A stretch of DNA of 64,000 nucleotides from Ignavibacteria bacterium (GTDB lineage Bacteria > Bacteroidota > Ignavibacteria > Ch128b), in the NCBI GenBank assembly GCA_013177855.1, contig JABLYA010000001.1, forward strand, positions 1,101,231 through 1,165,230, in the 5' to 3' direction. The notes beneath the pieces were generated by a model. The model was not told where the DNA came from, searched no databases, and was given only the letters and a program-made list of their open reading frames with translations. Every line of letters starts with the position of its first letter. Within the stretch, counting starts at the first letter, position 1. The position numbers were made by a program, and so were the translations under genes. Positions 21,333-29,972 of this stretch are shown here, one piece after another.

Positions 21333-22778
21333 GTGCAAAATATCCTTCCCTCCACTTTTGATTATATTATCATCATTGCTTATTTAATTATAATTACTGT
21401 AGTTGGTATTATCTCTGGCGGAAAACAGAAGTCAATAAAAGATTATTTCTTAGGTGCCGATGTTGTTCCTTGGTGGGCTGTTTGCTTTGCAATCGTTGCA
21501 GCTGAAACAAGTACACTGACTTTTATTTCTATTCCTGGACTTGCTTATCTCACCAATCTGAATTTCTTACAATTAACATTCGGCTACTTACTCGGAAGAA
21601 TTATTGTCGCATTCCTTTTCTTGCCTGCATACTTTCAAGGAGAACTTTCGACAGCTTACGCTTTTTTAGAAAATCGATTTGGATATAAAACGAGAAGTTT
21701 CGCGTCAATAATTTTTATGTTCACAAGAACAGCAGCAGACGGTGTGAGACTCTTCGCAACTGCAATTCCTCTAAAACTAATGCTTAACATTGATTATCCG
21801 CTCGCAATTTTAATCATTGGTCTTGTAGCTTTGCTTTACACATCATTTGGTGGAGTGCGTGGAATCATCTGGGTTGATGTGATTCAATTTTTGATCTATA
21901 TAGGCGGTGCCTTCGTATCAGGAATTTTATTGATCAATCTTATTCCTGGAGGATTCGAAAAAATCATTTCCGTTGCATCAGAATTCAAAAAATTTGATCT
22001 CATTAATCTTGGTTTATCAGATGGTTTATCTTCATTCTTTACCAAACCTTATACTTTAATTGCTGGAATAATTGGAGGGGCTTTCCTTTCAATGGCTTCT
22101 CATGGAACAGATCAATTAATAGTTCAGCGTTTACTGGCAACTAAAAATTTAAAAAACGCCCAGAAGGCAATCATTGGAAGTGGAGTGATTATAGTTTTTC
22201 AATTTGCAATTTTTCTTTTAGTTGGTGTGTTGCTTTTTGTTTACTATGGAAAATTAAATATGCGTTCAGATGAAGTATTCCCTTATTTTATCATTAATGT
22301 TATTCCTACTGGATTAAAAGGTTTAATCATTGCTGGACTTTTTGCTGCTGCACTATCAACTCTTGCAGGTTCGATCAGTTCGCTTTCATCAGCAACTGTA
22401 TTGGACATCTTAGTCCCATATTTCAAGAAATTTGATGATGATAAGAAAAAGCTTTTTGCGTCCAGACTAATTACAATTATTTGGGCTGTATTATTAATCC
22501 TTGTTGCATTTCTATTTATGGAAAGTTCGCAAGCAGTCGTTGAAATTGCTTTAAGTATCGCATCTTTCACCTATGGCGGATTGCTTGGAACATTCTTGCT
22601 CGGTATACTGAATAAAAAAGCAAGTCAGGAAGACGCTCTCGCTGGATTTGTTGCTGGTATCTTTCTGATGATTACTGTAATCTCACTAAAATTGACTGCC
22701 TGGACCTGGTTCACTTTAATTGGAGTTACAGCAACTTTAATTATTGGTTCCTTCTTAGCTTCTTTACAAAAAAAATAG
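21333..22778 (+). CDS. sodium/solute symporter (SSS family)
   Basis: A 481-residue inner-membrane transporter with about 13 helices. SSS-family features: the N-terminal YLIIITVVGIISGGKQKSIK followed by DYFLGADVVPWWAV, then AAETSTLTFISIPGLAY around TM2-3, SHGTDQLIVQRLLATKN, and the AALSTLAGSISSLSSATVLD region that contributes to Na+ binding. Substrate (sugar, amino acid or organic acid) cannot be told. It starts at GTG 21333, four bases after the STAS gene. A second SSS gene follows, so the two are tandem transporters. Confidence 0.9.
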   Translation: MQNILPSTFDYIIIIAYLIIITVVGIISGGKQKSIKDYFLGADVVPWWAVCFAIVAAETSTLTFISIPGLAYLTNLNFLQLTFGYLLGRIIVAFLFLPAYFQGELSTAYAFLENRFGYKTRSFASIIFMFTRTAADGVRLFATAIPLKLMLNIDYPLAILIIGLVALLYTSFGGVRGIIWVDVIQFLIYIGGAFVSGILLINLIPGGFEKIISVASEFKKFDLINLGLSDGLSSFFTKPYTLIAGIIGGAFLSMASHGTDQLIVQRLLATKNLKNAQKAIIGSGVIIVFQFAIFLLVGVLLFVYYGKLNMRSDEVFPYFIINVIPTGLKGLIIAGLFAAALSTLAGSISSLSSATVLDILVPYFKKFDDDKKKLFASRLITIIWAVLLILVAFLFMESSQAVVEIALSIASFTYGGLLGTFLLGILNKKASQEDALAGFVAGIFLMITVISLKLTAWTWFTLIGVTATLIIGSFLASLQKK

Positions 22779-22801
22779 ACAAATCTAAGTGAGGTGACGA
22801 T

Positions 22802-24550
22802 ATGGTTTTTATTGATTACTTTATAATCGTTCTTTATTTCATTCTTAGTTTTTCTATTGCAATTATTTATTCAAGAAGAGCTGGTAAAGATACAAGCGAG
22901 TTTTTCCTCTCCGGTAGAAATCTTCCATGGTATCTTGCGGGACTTTCAATGGTTGCAACAACTTTCGCAGCAGATACTCCTCTTGCAGTTACTGAATTAG
23001 TTGTTAAAAATGGAATCTCAGGAAATTGGATGTGGTGGAATTATGTTTTTGGTGGATTACTAACTGTGTTTTTCTTTGCAAAACTCTGGCGTCGAGCTGG
23101 AATTATGACCGAAGTCGAATTTGCGGAGATTCGTTATTCAGGTAAACCTGCAAAATTTCTTAGAGGATTCAGGGCTTTGTACTTAGGGCTTTTTATGAAT
23201 GTGATAATTATGGGATGGGTCAATAAAGCAATGGTTACTGTTTTAGTTGGAATGTTTAATCTGCCCGAAGATTCTGTCTTTATTTATGTATTAATCGCTA
23301 TGACTATTGTTGCAATTTATTCAGCACTTTCTGGTCTCTGGGGTGTTGTGATTACTGATGCAGTTCAATTCGTAATTGCAATGACTGGATGCATTATCCT
23401 TGCAATTTATGTTGTTAATTCGTCTCAGGTTGGCGGTATAGCTGGAATGAAAGCTCAATTGCCCGATTTTGTTTTTGATTTTTTCCCAAGAATCTCAAGT
23501 GAGGCTTCTACATTTGGAAATGTACTTGCTTTAACTCCAACAATGTTTTTAGCTTATATAGGACTTCAATGGTGGGCATCCTGGTATCCCGGTGCCGAAC
23601 CCGGTGGCGGTGGCTATGTTGCTCAAAGAATGATGTCGGCTAAAAACGAGAAACATTCCCTTTTCGCTACTCTCTTTTTCCAGATTGCACATTATGCATT
23701 ACGTCCCTGGCCCTGGATCTTAGTAGCTTTAGGAGTTATGATAATTTATCCTGAGCAGCTTTTGAAATTAAACCCCAAGATGGGTTATGTTTACGCAATT
23801 CGTGATTTCTTACCAGCTGGTCTAAAAGGTTTGTTGATTGCTGCATTCTTTGCAGCTTATATGTCGACAATTGCAACTCAGTTAAATTGGGGTACTTCTT
23901 ATTTAATTAATGATTTTTATAGAAGATTTCTTGCTCGTGAGAAAAAAGAAAAACATTATGTTTTAATTTCAAGGATAGCGACAATTTTGCTGATGATTAT
24001 TTCGGTTATTGTGACTTTGTTTATCGATAAAATTTCTGGTGCCTGGCAATTCATAATTGAATGTGGTGCAGGTTTAGGTTTAGTTTTGATCTTAAGATGG
24101 TATTGGTGGAGGATAAATGCGTGGTCAGAAATATCTGCAATGTTTGCTCCATTTATTCTGCTTCCAATTGTAAGATTATTAGGAATTGAATTTCCAACTT
24201 CTCTATTTTATTTAGTTGCGGGAACAACGATTATCTGGCTGATTGTAACTTTTTTGACTAAACCAACTGATGAAAAAGTATTAATTGAATTTTATAAAAG
24301 AATTCATCCGGGTGGAAAACTTTGGAAGCCTATTTCATCAAAATTGCCAGACATAAAAGAAGAAGCAAATTTTAGCAAAATGTTTTTGAACTGGATACTT
24401 GGAGTTATTTTAGTTTATACTACTTTGTTTGGAATTGGAAGTTTAATCTTAGCCGACTACTTCACAGCATTGATATATTTTGTTTTAGCTCTTATTTCAA
24501 TAGTTATTATTGCCCGTAATCTTTCTGATGATTTTAAGTTGCTTGAATAG
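22802..24550 (+). CDS. sodium/solute symporter (SSS family), long form
   Basis: A 582-residue SSS-family transporter with 13-15 helices. It has the family N-terminus (SRRAGKDTSEFFLSGRNLPW), MVATTFAADTPLAVTELV, and AAYMSTIATQLNWGTSYLIND near the sodium site. About 100 more C-terminal residues than the preceding paralogue add two further helices after a cytoplasmic segment (PTDEKVLIEFYKRIHPGG). Substrate unknown. SD GAGGTG precedes the ATG. It ends the plus-strand run and is followed by a strong bidirectional hairpin. Confidence 0.9.
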   Translation: MVFIDYFIIVLYFILSFSIAIIYSRRAGKDTSEFFLSGRNLPWYLAGLSMVATTFAADTPLAVTELVVKNGISGNWMWWNYVFGGLLTVFFFAKLWRRAGIMTEVEFAEIRYSGKPAKFLRGFRALYLGLFMNVIIMGWVNKAMVTVLVGMFNLPEDSVFIYVLIAMTIVAIYSALSGLWGVVITDAVQFVIAMTGCIILAIYVVNSSQVGGIAGMKAQLPDFVFDFFPRISSEASTFGNVLALTPTMFLAYIGLQWWASWYPGAEPGGGGYVAQRMMSAKNEKHSLFATLFFQIAHYALRPWPWILVALGVMIIYPEQLLKLNPKMGYVYAIRDFLPAGLKGLLIAAFFAAYMSTIATQLNWGTSYLINDFYRRFLAREKKEKHYVLISRIATILLMIISVIVTLFIDKISGAWQFIIECGAGLGLVLILRWYWWRINAWSEISAMFAPFILLPIVRLLGIEFPTSLFYLVAGTTIIWLIVTFLTKPTDEKVLIEFYKRIHPGGKLWKPISSKLPDIKEEANFSKMFLNWILGVILVYTTLFGIGSLILADYFTALIYFVLALISIVIIARNLSDDFKLLE

Positions 24551-24582
24551 CTGCAAACAGATGGAAATTTATTCTATAAAAT

Positions 24583-24623
24583 AAAAATGTCAGTCAAGCA
24601 CTAATTACCTGACTGACATTTTT
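24583..24623. terminator. bidirectional intrinsic terminator
   Basis: AAAAATGTCAGTCA and TGACTGACATTTTT form a perfect 14-bp inverted repeat with a 13-base loop. It has A-rich and T-rich flanks, so it can serve the plus-strand symporter gene and the minus-strand Yip1 gene that converge here. Confidence 0.9.
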
Positions 24624-24714
24624 ACTATCAAATTCGAAAAACAAAAAGTTACTTAAATCTCAACAAAATCAATTTCAGAGTAACAATTTATCCATCAAAT
24701 AAATATCTAAGTTA

Positions 24715-25512
24715 TTATGTCCCAAAAGATAAAAATGGGATAAACTTTCCAATCACAACATAAATTAACCACAGGATAAAAATTGTAACGAGAGATTTAT
24801 TTTTCGGTACTGAATAAACTTTACCCAGCCCAACTCCAAGAACATACAACCACCAGAAAGTAAAAGGATTAATTTTTGAAAGAATGTAATTTAAGGTTGT
24901 GCCTTTCTCAAGATCAATAAATGCTGCAATACTAAAGCTGTTCAACAACTTAACCATCAGTAAAGACAAAATTGCAACAAGAATTACTTCAATCATATTA
25001 ATAAACAAAGAAAGACCGTAAACACTTAAAGCGTGATTATAACTTCCCTCCCCTTTCAAAATAAAAATCCAGATTAAATAATAAACTGCCGCAAGCAAAA
25101 AGGTAAAAACAAACATAAAGATAACAATACTTACATATTGAATAACTCTCATTGCAGGACCTGAAGTAAATTTCTCAATCTGTTCCAATTGTTCTTCTTT
25201 TTGCTGCTGAGTGATTTTTCCTTCCTTAACTAATTTATCAAGCCTTTCCTCTGTCGCCTGACGAGTCCGATGGTCCAATTCTGCTTTAATTTCAGGATTT
25301 GATGTAGTTATGTAACTTGATAATATGACCAATACAATCAAAATTAATAATGGGAAGAACCAATCAGTGAATTTTGGACCAAATAGTTTTACATTCTCGA
25401 AAACTTTACTTGGTTCAGTTAGAACACCAACCATTTTGTCTGTAAAGGTAAGCTCTTCAACCTGAGTTGAGATTTCTTCGGATGGTTGTTGGTTTTGAAT
25501 TTGTTCATCCAT
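24715..25512 (-). CDS. Yip1-family membrane protein
   Basis: A 265-residue integral membrane protein: an acidic cytoplasmic N-terminus (~1-50), one helix at ~51-68, a charged coiled-coil-like insertion at ~73-115, then four helices. The pattern TDKMVGVLTEPSKVFENVK then FTDWFFPLLILIVL matches the Yip1 domain proteins of Bacteroidetes and relatives. Bacterial Yip1 proteins have no firmly known role. SD AAGGAG lies eight bases before the ATG. It sits alone between a terminator upstream (25600-25637) and the convergent terminator. Confidence 0.85.
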   Translation of the reverse strand: MDEQIQNQQPSEEISTQVEELTFTDKMVGVLTEPSKVFENVKLFGPKFTDWFFPLLILIVLVILSSYITTSNPEIKAELDHRTRQATEERLDKLVKEGKITQQQKEEQLEQIEKFTSGPAMRVIQYVSIVIFMFVFTFLLAAVYYLIWIFILKGEGSYNHALSVYGLSLFINMIEVILVAILSLLMVKLLNSFSIAAFIDLEKGTTLNYILSKINPFTFWWLYVLGVGLGKVYSVPKNKSLVTIFILWLIYVVIGKFIPFLSFGT

Positions 25513-25599
25513 TTAGATCACTCCTTTTTCTTCAAATATAAAAAAATAAAGCAGGGAATTTTTGAGAGTAGGGATATTTAATTTTCTATAAAAAAACAA

Positions 25600-25637
25600 A
25601 AAGTTCAGAGAAATATTGCCAAATTTCTCTGAACTTT
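25600..25637 (-). terminator. intrinsic terminator after microprotein A
   Basis: A perfect 15-bp inverted repeat (AAAGTTCAGAGAAAT / ATTTCTCTGAACTTT, 8-base loop). On the minus strand it is followed by a TTGTTTTTTT tract. It ends whatever minus-strand transcript carries the microprotein at 25671-25790. Confidence 0.88.
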
Positions 25638-25670
25638 CCGGAAAATACATCCTAATTTATTTTAATTCTA

Positions 25671-25790
25671 TCACGACCAGATTTGAGAAGATATAAAAAA
25701 CAAAAAAGTTATTATTAGTACAATAACAAATAGAATTATATCCCCGGCCGAATTTCTTTGAGTAGTTGTATTTGTAGTTTTTCTTATCAT
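25671..25790 (-). CDS. 39-residue single-TM microprotein A (paralogue of microprotein B)
   Basis: A 39-residue ORF, not recognised as any known family. The polar, Thr-rich and basic N-terminus (~1-12) is followed by RNSAGD, a hydrophobic helix (~18-33) and the end FFISSQIWS. The 29 C-terminal residues share 16 identities with the ORF at 29621-29737, including N-S-x-G-D, LFFxSSxIWS and the identical C-terminal end, while the N-termini differ. Two such frames on either side of one gene are unlikely by chance, so I believe it is expressed. No good SD is seen. It lies 10 bases after a T9SS-tail remnant and before a strong terminator. Probably an inner-membrane peptide with its N-terminus in the cytoplasm (positive-inside inference). 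Confidence 0.65.
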   Translation of the reverse strand: MIRKTTNTTTQRNSAGDIILFVIVLIITFLFFISSQIWS

Positions 25791-25800
25791 TTCAAAACCA

Positions 25801-25881
25801 TTACTTTAATAAGATCATTTTCTTAATCGATGTATATTCCGGTGTTTTCAATTGATAGAAATAAACCCCGGAACTGAACAT
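25801..25881 (-). pseudogene. remnant of a T9SS C-terminal sorting domain
   Basis: Twenty-six codons, ending in a TAA at 25801, read SSGVYFYQLKTPEYTSIKK then MILLK. This is the last third of a T9SS type A sorting domain and resembles the tail of the neighbouring 1193-residue protein (PSGVYFYKIEA ... KKMILMK). In-frame sequence upstream of the Met at 25881 shows no homology and runs into the hairpin of the preceding gene. A T9SS substrate gene therefore seems to have lost its body and kept its tail, with microprotein A following directly. Confidence 0.75.
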
Positions 25882-25897
25882 AAACCAAATTATAAAG

Positions 25898-25930
25898 AAG
25901 TCAGCTTCACTTAAAGTATGAAGCTGACTT
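25898..25930 (-). terminator. hairpin after the FN3/T9SS gene
   Basis: A perfect 11-bp stem (AAGTCAGCTTC / GAAGCTGACTT) with an 11-base loop lies 14 bases after the stop of the 1193-residue gene. The following T-content on the minus strand is modest (CTTTATAATTT), so read-through into microprotein A is possible. Confidence 0.6.
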
Positions 25931-25943
25931 TCTTTGTTAATCA

Positions 25944-28900
25944 TTATTTCATCAAAATCATCTTCTTAACCGACGAGAAATCCTTAGCTTCAATCTTATA
26001 GAAATACACACCACTTGGCAAATTATTCAAATTAACAGTTTTCGAATAACTACCAGCTTTTAAAAACTCATTATTAATTATAGAAATAACTTCTTGACCT
26101 AACATATTATAAATCTTCAACGAAACTGTCGCAGCTTCTGGTAAATCAAATTTGATCATTGTAGAGGGGTTAAAGGGATTTGGATAGTTTTGATATAAAT
26201 TATACTTATTTGGAATATCAGGGTTAGAACTACTAACATCCGTAGCAGATTCAATTCCGAATCTACCAGTATTTGAATAGTATGATGATAAGCCATCGAT
26301 GTTTCTTGATCTTACTCTCCAAAAGTATTGTTTACCTGCTTCAAGCGAACTAATAGAAATATGATTTGTTGATATATTTTCAATTTTAGTCGAATTTATG
26401 AAGTAAGGATTATCTGCATATTCTAAATCATAAGTTACATTTACAGAAACTGGCACAGGTAGGTACCATGAGAACTCTGGTGAAGTAATTTTCAATAGTA
26501 CATTATGTGGACTTGCCACAACAGGTTGAGCGATTACTATCGATGAACCCCCTTGAATTGTAAAAGAAGTTACTGTTGAAAATGATGTATATGTATTATC
26601 AGCATATCGCGCTCTTACTCTCCAATAGTAAGTTGCACCATTTTCTAAACCACTTACATCATAATATTGGTGTGTAATATTGGAAACAGTCGTTGTTACA
26701 CTTGGATCAAAAACATCTGATTGACTATAAACTAATTCATAATCAACTATACCCAGTGTAGAACCAACTATATACCAACTAAATCTAATTGATGTTTGAT
26801 TGACAACTATTCCATCATATGGCCAATTGTTAACCACTGTCGTTGAACTTGGTCCGCCAACGACTGTAAAGTGACCTTGACCAAGAGGGTTAAATGTTGT
26901 AGTGCCAACTGCATACACAGCCCAATAATATGTTGCTCCATAGGTCAAATCAACATCAATTTGTTTACTAAATGTAGTAGAACTTAAACCAGTATATACT
27001 CCTCCATCAGCGTCATTGCTTCCCGGTGAATAAGTTAACCAATTGGCTGGTGGTGATGATTTTTTATATTTAACAATAAAACCAGTAATACCAAGATTAT
27101 ATCCTTCAAGATACCAGCTTAATTCGGGTCTATTTGTATATACTGTTACGCCACCTATTGGCCAATTAGCAACTGCGTATGTTGCTGTAGTTCCACCCGC
27201 TATTACAAATGATGCAGTTGAGGACCAAGCAGAGTTTGCCGGAACTGAATTAACAGATCTAACTCTCCAGTAATAAGTTTGACCAGGTGTTAACCCAGTT
27301 ATTTGAACTTGCATAATTGATGATGTGTAATCTGGATTACCATCTAACCCAACTAATGATGTTGCAAAATCGATCTCATAAGTTAATCCAGATGAATAAG
27401 GATTCAAATACCAAGTTAAAATTGGATTTGTTGTGTAAACAGTTATTCCACCTGTTGGCCAATTAGGTGTTGGAACCACTAATGTTCCAGGTCCATTCGT
27501 CACAAAAGAAGCTACCGATGACCAGTTAGAAAATGCTTGTGGATCACCATCTCCGGGGGTTCCATCAACTAATTCATCAATTACTGCTGAATATGATCTA
27601 ACCTGCCAGTAATAAGTTGTTCCTGGAGTTAATGTTGGAAGTGTTAAATATTTTTCCGATGGAAAAGAGGAAATCGCACTTGGATAATTAGTGGCATCTA
27701 GACCATCTAACATACCAGAACCATCAGTTGAAGATGATGTCGAATATCTAACCTGGTAACTTAATCCCGTACCATTTGTAGATAACACCCAATCGAGTCT
27801 CGGAGTATTTGTATATACTGATACACCACCTATCGGATAATTAGGTATAGGTACCTCTAATGTACCAGGACCGTATACCACAAAATCTTCTACTGATGAC
27901 CAAGCTGAATATTCAGAAGTAGTTGAATAATATGCTCTAACCTGCCAGTAATAAGTTTGCCCAGGGTACAGAGTATTTGGAAGCGTTAAATATTGTACAC
28001 TTGGAAATGACGCTGGATTAGTAGGATAACTTGTTGCATCCGCTCCATTTAACATTCCATCAACATCTGTTGAATTCGATGTGCTATAACGAATTTGATA
28101 AGTCAATCCACCAGTATAACCATTTACTATCCAATCGAATCTTGGATTATTAGTATATACATACGCTCCATCTTTTGGCCAATTTGGAGTTAGAGTTACC
28201 GTTGCACCACCGACAGTTACAAAATACTTATATGTCGTTGGTGAAGGATAGTGCACATACTCACCCGTTGAAGTTCTCTTAATTAACACTCTCCAGTAAT
28301 ATGTTCTACCAAGCACAACAGAAATTGTAGTAGAATAAGAACTGTTTCCACTTCCAACTACATTAGTTGAAATTGCACTACTCCAATTACTTTCTGTAGT
28401 AGGTGCTGATGTTGCAGCCATATATTGAATTTCAAATGTTAATCCATTGGCAGAATGACCCAAAGACCATTGTAAAATTACAGAAGTAGTTTGTATCTGT
28501 TGACCATTAGATGGAGAATCCTGACTTACTGTAAATCCAGGGGCTGTCGTGAAATGATATGTACTAGAAGCGAATTCATTACTATTATTATCTATGGCAG
28601 CAACCTTCCACCAGTACATCGTTCCATTAGCTAATGGAAAATTTGGGATTAACGCTGTAAACGTTTTGGAAGTATTTGTTCCCTCATTTGCCTCATAAAT
28701 CGGTGTAGTAAAATTGTTCGCGTCATCTACATATAATTTATAAGAAACAGCACCCGGAACAGTATTCCAGGACATAGTGGGTAAAACCGATACACCGGTT
28801 AATCCATTGACTGGAGCAGTTAATGTAGGAGGTGGTAAAGTCATTGTAAAGGTAAAGATGGATGAGGTAGTTGTTTCACCATTATTTGGTGCACCACCAT

Positions 28901-29525
28901 CATCAACTATTGCTTTAACTCTCCAATAATAGGTTCCAGCGTAAGAAATTGTAAAATTATGTGACAAACTACCGGGATTTATACCCGTCGTAAATGTTGA
29001 AATTATATTCGCATCAAAATTAACACCACCTTGTGTAGATAAGTCAATTGTATATTTTACATTTGACTTATTATCATTTTGTGACCATGTTACAGTGACT
29101 GTTGGAATATAGGTAAAGGAAGATCCATTACTTGGTGTAATAAGAAGAGGTGTTGCAAGTTCGGTTGTAAAACTATATGTATGCCAAGAACCATCTCCAC
29201 CAGATCCATCAACATCAGTATCTCGAACCCTCCAATAATAAGTTTTATTATAATTCAGTGATGGAAGAGATAAATTAATGGCTGTAGTATTGTATGCAGA
29301 AGCATCAACACTACTAAATAGTGGGTCATCGTCGAATTCAACATCATAAGGACCGTTGCCATTACCATCATCAAAATCAGTCCATGATACTTGAGTCAAT
29401 GTCTGCGATACATTTATTGCACCATCGTTTGGTGTAATTGGTGTCTGAGCGAATAATCCCTGGGCTAATATTATTATCAGCACAAAGAATAAAAATAAAA
29501 CGAAAGATATAGATAATCTTTTCAT
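25944..29525 (-). CDS. T9SS-exported protein of about ten fibronectin-III-like repeats
   Basis: A 1193-residue secreted protein. Residues 1-26 are a signal peptide (cleavage likely at LFAQ). Then come about ten units of ~90-110 residues, each ending in a strand of the form TYYWRVR or TYYWQVR (also YWWKV, YYWAV, YFWRV), followed by WSSxxSF: fibronectin-III-like sandwiches. Units 5-8 share a near-identical opening (WPxGGVTVYTNxP), so recent duplication is likely. The end is a T9SS sorting domain (QNYPNPFNPST, SGVYFYKI, KKMILMK). No catalytic domain is seen; a surface fibre or spacer is inferred. SD GAGGG lies before the ATG. A 31-codon ORF overlaps its start, and paralogous microproteins flank the gene. 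Confidence 0.88.
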   Translation of the reverse strand: MKRLSISFVLFLFFVLIIILAQGLFAQTPITPNDGAINVSQTLTQVSWTDFDDGNGNGPYDVEFDDDPLFSSVDASAYNTTAINLSLPSLNYNKTYYWRVRDTDVDGSGGDGSWHTYSFTTELATPLLITPSNGSSFTYIPTVTVTWSQNDNKSNVKYTIDLSTQGGVNFDANIISTFTTGINPGSLSHNFTISYAGTYYWRVKAIVDDGGAPNNGETTTSSIFTFTMTLPPPTLTAPVNGLTGVSVLPTMSWNTVPGAVSYKLYVDDANNFTTPIYEANEGTNTSKTFTALIPNFPLANGTMYWWKVAAIDNNSNEFASSTYHFTTAPGFTVSQDSPSNGQQIQTTSVILQWSLGHSANGLTFEIQYMAATSAPTTESNWSSAISTNVVGSGNSSYSTTISVVLGRTYYWRVLIKRTSTGEYVHYPSPTTYKYFVTVGGATVTLTPNWPKDGAYVYTNNPRFDWIVNGYTGGLTYQIRYSTSNSTDVDGMLNGADATSYPTNPASFPSVQYLTLPNTLYPGQTYYWQVRAYYSTTSEYSAWSSVEDFVVYGPGTLEVPIPNYPIGGVSVYTNTPRLDWVLSTNGTGLSYQVRYSTSSSTDGSGMLDGLDATNYPSAISSFPSEKYLTLPTLTPGTTYYWQVRSYSAVIDELVDGTPGDGDPQAFSNWSSVASFVTNGPGTLVVPTPNWPTGGITVYTTNPILTWYLNPYSSGLTYEIDFATSLVGLDGNPDYTSSIMQVQITGLTPGQTYYWRVRSVNSVPANSAWSSTASFVIAGGTTATYAVANWPIGGVTVYTNRPELSWYLEGYNLGITGFIVKYKKSSPPANWLTYSPGSNDADGGVYTGLSSTTFSKQIDVDLTYGATYYWAVYAVGTTTFNPLGQGHFTVVGGPSSTTVVNNWPYDGIVVNQTSIRFSWYIVGSTLGIVDYELVYSQSDVFDPSVTTTVSNITHQYYDVSGLENGATYYWRVRARYADNTYTSFSTVTSFTIQGGSSIVIAQPVVASPHNVLLKITSPEFSWYLPVPVSVNVTYDLEYADNPYFINSTKIENISTNHISISSLEAGKQYFWRVRSRNIDGLSSYYSNTGRFGIESATDVSSSNPDIPNKYNLYQNYPNPFNPSTMIKFDLPEAATVSLKIYNMLGQEVISIINNEFLKAGSYSKTVNLNNLPSGVYFYKIEAKDFSSVKKMILMK

Positions 29526-29617
29526 AATTCCCTCACAAATTTATTTGTAAAAACTTTTTGTTGTAGATTTGAGTTTACCAATCTTATTATCCCTCCGGTG
29601 TTAATAAATATTTTCAT
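29522..29617 (-). CDS. possible 31-residue leader ORF between microprotein B and the FN3/T9SS gene
   Basis: An open frame of 31 codons begins with an ATG 3 bases after the microprotein B stop. It ends in a TGA that overlaps the ATG of the large gene (ATGA) and contains that gene's SD. It matches no family I know. Tight stop-start spacing at both ends favours an operon of three frames, but the length is short enough for chance. No SD precedes it, so translation would depend on coupling. Confidence 0.3.
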   Translation of the reverse strand: MKIFINTGGIIRLVNSNLQQKVFTNKFVREL

Positions 29618-29620
29618 TTT

Positions 29621-29737
29621 TCAGCTCCATATTTTTGATGAAGCAAAAAATAGAATGGAGACAATTACAATAATTGATAGCAGTAAATAATCTCCAATTG
29701 AATTCGTGCGTTGACGAGGTTGTCTGTTTTTTGTCAT
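29621..29737 (-). CDS. 38-residue single-TM microprotein B (paralogue of microprotein A)
   Basis: A 38-residue ORF with a basic, glutamine-rich N-terminus (several Lys/Arg in the first ten residues), then TNSIGDYLLLS, one membrane helix (~17-32) and the end FFASSKIWS. It aligns without gaps to microprotein A over 29 residues with 16 identities. A fair SD (AAAGGGTG) lies before the ATG. Three bases after its stop the small leader ORF begins, then the large T9SS gene, so B heads that transcription unit. I know no family with this NSxGD-TM-SSxIWS pattern. A structural membrane peptide, a T9SS- or adhesin-linked accessory, or a type I toxin-like peptide are all conceivable. Confidence 0.68.
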   Translation of the reverse strand: MTKNRQPRQRTNSIGDYLLLSIIVIVSILFFASSKIWS

Positions 29738-29972
29738 ATTATCACCCTTTCTGTTTTGTTTGTAAAGTTAATTAGTTATTAATTAAATTTTTATAACTAA
29801 GTAACTACTCCCTTCCCGCATATGCATTATAGAACCATTAAATACATTTGGCGAAAAAATTAACAGCGATGCCTATTAATAAAGTTCCATTCAGAACATA
29901 GAGATTATTTTTTTTAGAAACAAATTATTAATGTGAGGAAATATTAATTTTTTATTAAGAAATCTCTTACAA

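Noticed and set aside
25671-25790. Microprotein A as a type I toxin with antisense RNA
   Set aside because: Hydrophobic and of the right size, but I see no convincing antisense promoter or processed-leader structure, and the conserved polar NSxGD and SSxIWS parts are not typical of those toxins. Kept only as an alternative.
26000-29500. Antisense ORFs opposite the FN3/T9SS gene and elsewhere (for example plus-strand 27043-27273)
   Set aside because: They have no SD, no family features and follow the codon pattern of the sense gene.
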